NCBI RefSeq assembly: GCF_040530035.1
Contig: NZ_JBEWCD010000002.1
Coordinates: forward strand, 868,001-932,000
Direction of reading: 5' to 3'
DNA length: 64,000 nucleotides
From: Roseibium sp. HPY-6
GTDB taxonomy: Bacteria; Pseudomonadota; Alphaproteobacteria; Rhizobiales; Stappiaceae
The notes under the pieces were generated by a model, which saw only the letters and a list, made by a program, of their open reading frames with translations, did no database searches and was not told the origin of the DNA. Both the position numbers and the translations under genes were made by a program. The first letter of the stretch is position 1. Each line of letters begins with the position of its first letter. Shown piece after piece: positions 62,420 through 64,000 of the stretch.

Positions 62420-63676
62420 ATGAAAAGACTGTTCGGCGCACTCAGTGCGTTAGCTGTTCTGGCGGCAACGTCCGCTCATGCTGAAACATTGAAGCTGGTG
62501 GAAGTGATCACCAGCCCGGAACGTACGGAAGTCCTGCAGGGACTGGTTGATGAATTCGAAGCGGCGAACCCCGGTACGGAAGTGGAAATCGTCTCTTTGC
62601 CCTGGGGGCAGGCATTCGAAAAATTCGCGACCATGGTTGCCGGTGGTGACATTCCCGACGTTGTTGAAATGCCGGACCGTTGGGCAGGCATCTACAAGGA
62701 CAGGTTGGTCGATCTGAACGACAAGATTGCCGGTTGGGAGCACGGCAGCACGCTGACCCAGAAGACCATCGACATGGGCCGCCAGACCGACGGCAAGACC
62801 GTGCGGATGATCCCGTACGGCTTCTATCTGCGCGCCCTCTTTTACAACAAGAAGCTGCTTGAGGAAGCCGGTGTCGAAGGACCGCCCAGGACCATGGAAG
62901 AATTCATGGCGGCGTCTAAGGCGGTCTCCGAACTCGACGGCAAATACGGCTATTGCCTGCGCGGCGGTCCGGGCGGTCTGAACGGCTGGATCATGATGGC
63001 GGCGACGATGAATGGCGATAACACCTTCTTCGACGAGAACGGCAAGAGCACGCTCAACCAACCGGGTTCGGTCGAGGGCATCCAGTTCCTGATCGACCTC
63101 TACCAGAACGGTTACGCGCCGAAGGATGCGGTGAGCTGGGGCTTTAACGAGATCGTGGCGGGCTTCTATTCCGGTACCTGTGCGTTCCTTGATCAGGATC
63201 CGGATGCGCTGATCGCAGTGGCCAAACGCATGGATGCGGAAGACTTCGCGGTCGTTCCAATGCCTGTCGGCCCGGGCGGCAAGGCGTTCCCGACCATCGG
63301 CTTTGCCGGATGGGCGATGTTCGACACCACGAAGGACGAAGACCTTTCCTGGAAACTGATCGCGCATCTTTCCGATCCGGAAGCCAACAAGACCTGGGCG
63401 AAGCGTGTCGGTGTCATTCCGATCCACGAAGGCGCGGAACAGGACCCGCACTTCAAGACGGAGCAGTTCGCCGGCTGGTTCGAAACGCTCAATGGCGAGC
63501 AGTATATTCCGACCGTCATGCCGACCTATCTGGAACAATTCGGCTATTTCGCAGATTCCATTGCACTGGAAACCAGCCAGGAAGCCCTGCTTGGTCAGCT
63601 CAGTGCACAGGAAGTCGCCGACCAGTGGGCTGAATTCCTGACCGAGGAATACGGCCGTTGGAAAGAAGCTCAATGA
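62420..63676 (+). CDS. ABC transporter sugar-type substrate-binding protein
   Basis: 418 residues. Signal peptide (LFGALSALAVLAATSAHA), then a MalE-like fold: VDEFEAANPGTEVEIVSLPW, GGDIPDVVEMPDRWAGIYKD, PYGFYLRALFYNKKLLEEAG. A GGTGGAG ribosome site precedes ATG 62420. It delivers a sugar-like or related solute to the permease that begins at 63673 (four-base overlap), in the same operon as the FadR-type regulator and PLP enzyme. Confidence 0.9.
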   Translation: MKRLFGALSALAVLAATSAHAETLKLVEVITSPERTEVLQGLVDEFEAANPGTEVEIVSLPWGQAFEKFATMVAGGDIPDVVEMPDRWAGIYKDRLVDLNDKIAGWEHGSTLTQKTIDMGRQTDGKTVRMIPYGFYLRALFYNKKLLEEAGVEGPPRTMEEFMAASKAVSELDGKYGYCLRGGPGGLNGWIMMAATMNGDNTFFDENGKSTLNQPGSVEGIQFLIDLYQNGYAPKDAVSWGFNEIVAGFYSGTCAFLDQDPDALIAVAKRMDAEDFAVVPMPVGPGGKAFPTIGFAGWAMFDTTKDEDLSWKLIAHLSDPEANKTWAKRVGVIPIHEGAEQDPHFKTEQFAGWFETLNGEQYIPTVMPTYLEQFGYFADSIALETSQEALLGQLSAQEVADQWAEFLTEEYGRWKEAQ

Positions 63677-64000
63677 CAGCTGAGGCTGACAACGCGCCCG
63701 GATCTCACCGGGCGCGCGGTTCCTATTACTTCCGCTATATGGTGGAGCCCTATCTCTACCTGTCGCCGGCAGTTATCGTGATCGCGCTTGTGATGCTGGT
63801 TCCGCTGGCCATCGGCATCTCCTATGCCTTTCAGGCGGTCAATCTGCTTCGGCCGTTCCAGACCGGATGGGTCGGGTTTGAGAATTTCCAAGCGCTATGG
63901 AGTGACAGGAAGTTCTGGCTAGCCCTGACCAACACATTCTGGTGGACGCTTGGCTCCATCATCTTCCAGTTTTTTCTGGGTCTTGGGTTGGCGCTATTGC
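63673..64000 (+). CDS. ABC transporter permease, sugar type, 3' end missing
   Basis: Begins at ATG 63673, overlapping the binding-protein stop, and runs to the right edge (109 codons visible). It has a short polar N-terminus, the first membrane segment PAVIVIALVMLVPLAIGISY, a periplasmic loop with VGFENFQALWSDRKFW, and the start of the second segment. It matches MalF/UgpA-type permeases. The rest of the gene is outside the window. Confidence 0.88.
   Translation, partial: MTAEADNAPGSHRARGSYYFRYMVEPYLYLSPAVIVIALVMLVPLAIGISYAFQAVNLLRPFQTGWVGFENFQALWSDRKFWLALTNTFWWTLGSIIFQFFLGLGLALL

Noticed and set aside
62450..63673. Long minus-strand frame of about 400 codons
   Set aside because: It mirrors the sugar-binding protein gene on the plus strand, whose signal peptide and family motifs are clear; high GC leaves the antisense frame open.
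1..64000. CRISPR arrays, insertion sequences, rRNA operons, integrases
   Set aside because: No regular direct-repeat array, transposase, rRNA or integrase sequence was recognised anywhere in the window.

Overview
The window looks like the chromosome of a marine-type alphaproteobacterium of the order Hyphomicrobiales (Rhizobiales), most probably close to Stappiaceae (Labrenzia/Roseibium/Stappia). This rests on protein flavour and gene order: def, fmt, truA, dapE and dapD in one neighbourhood, rpmH-rnpA-yidC followed by engB-argB, and a Tad pilus locus of the Cpa type. The genus is inference; there is no rRNA gene in the window.

Layout. 1-12902: Tad/Flp pilus export genes (cpaC partial, cpaD, cpaE, cpaF, tadB, tadC) end at a strong terminator. 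The TPR lipoprotein tadD lies 5 kb further on, on the other strand. Between them sit an unusual peptidoglycan-binding protein with a caspase-like His/Cys arrangement and a minus-strand pair (choline-kinase-like protein and a dimethylglycine/sarcosine dehydrogenase-like flavoenzyme). 13087-29589: housekeeping block with a leucyl aminopeptidase, MarR-like regulator and NlpC/P60 hydrolase, then rmuC, def, marC, fmt, an acetyltransferase, truA, membrane proteins, a large MscS channel, dapE and dapD. The 0.8 kb marC-fmt gap is filled with degenerate palindromic repeats. 29953-34466: transporter, an oxidoreductase/TetR divergon with two visible operators, a VPLPA-CTERM protein and a LysR regulator. 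34561-40258 (minus): pyrimidine nucleotidase, argB, engB, an acetyltransferase, yidC, rnpA, rpmH. 40620-44729: VTT-domain protein, mercuric-reductase-like flavoprotein, a histidine kinase and tRNA-Arg(ACG).

44800-49940: a complete NAD-reducing [NiFe] hydrogenase operon, transcribed hoxF-hoxU-hoxY-hoxH-hoxW, with a possible FNR/FixK box upstream. Just upstream lies the 3' remnant of a hypF maturation gene. No intact hyp gene is in the window.

50634-60008: the most interesting block. A HisC-like aminotransferase is divergent from an SDR dehydrogenase. The SDR is followed by a polyamine-type ABC importer (ATPase, Tat-exported binding protein, two permeases), a divergent HisD-family dehydrogenase and a zinc alcohol dehydrogenase. 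A HutC-type GntR regulator ends the block on the opposite strand. Palindromes matching the HutC-family pattern GTnTAnAC lie in front of three transcription units, so the block reads as one regulon for uptake and stepwise oxidation (perhaps transamination) of an unidentified small alcohol or amino alcohol.

60414-64000: a second regulator-led unit. A FadR-type GntR regulator with a striking double operator overlaps a cystathionine-lyase-type PLP enzyme, followed by a sugar-type ABC importer that runs off the window.
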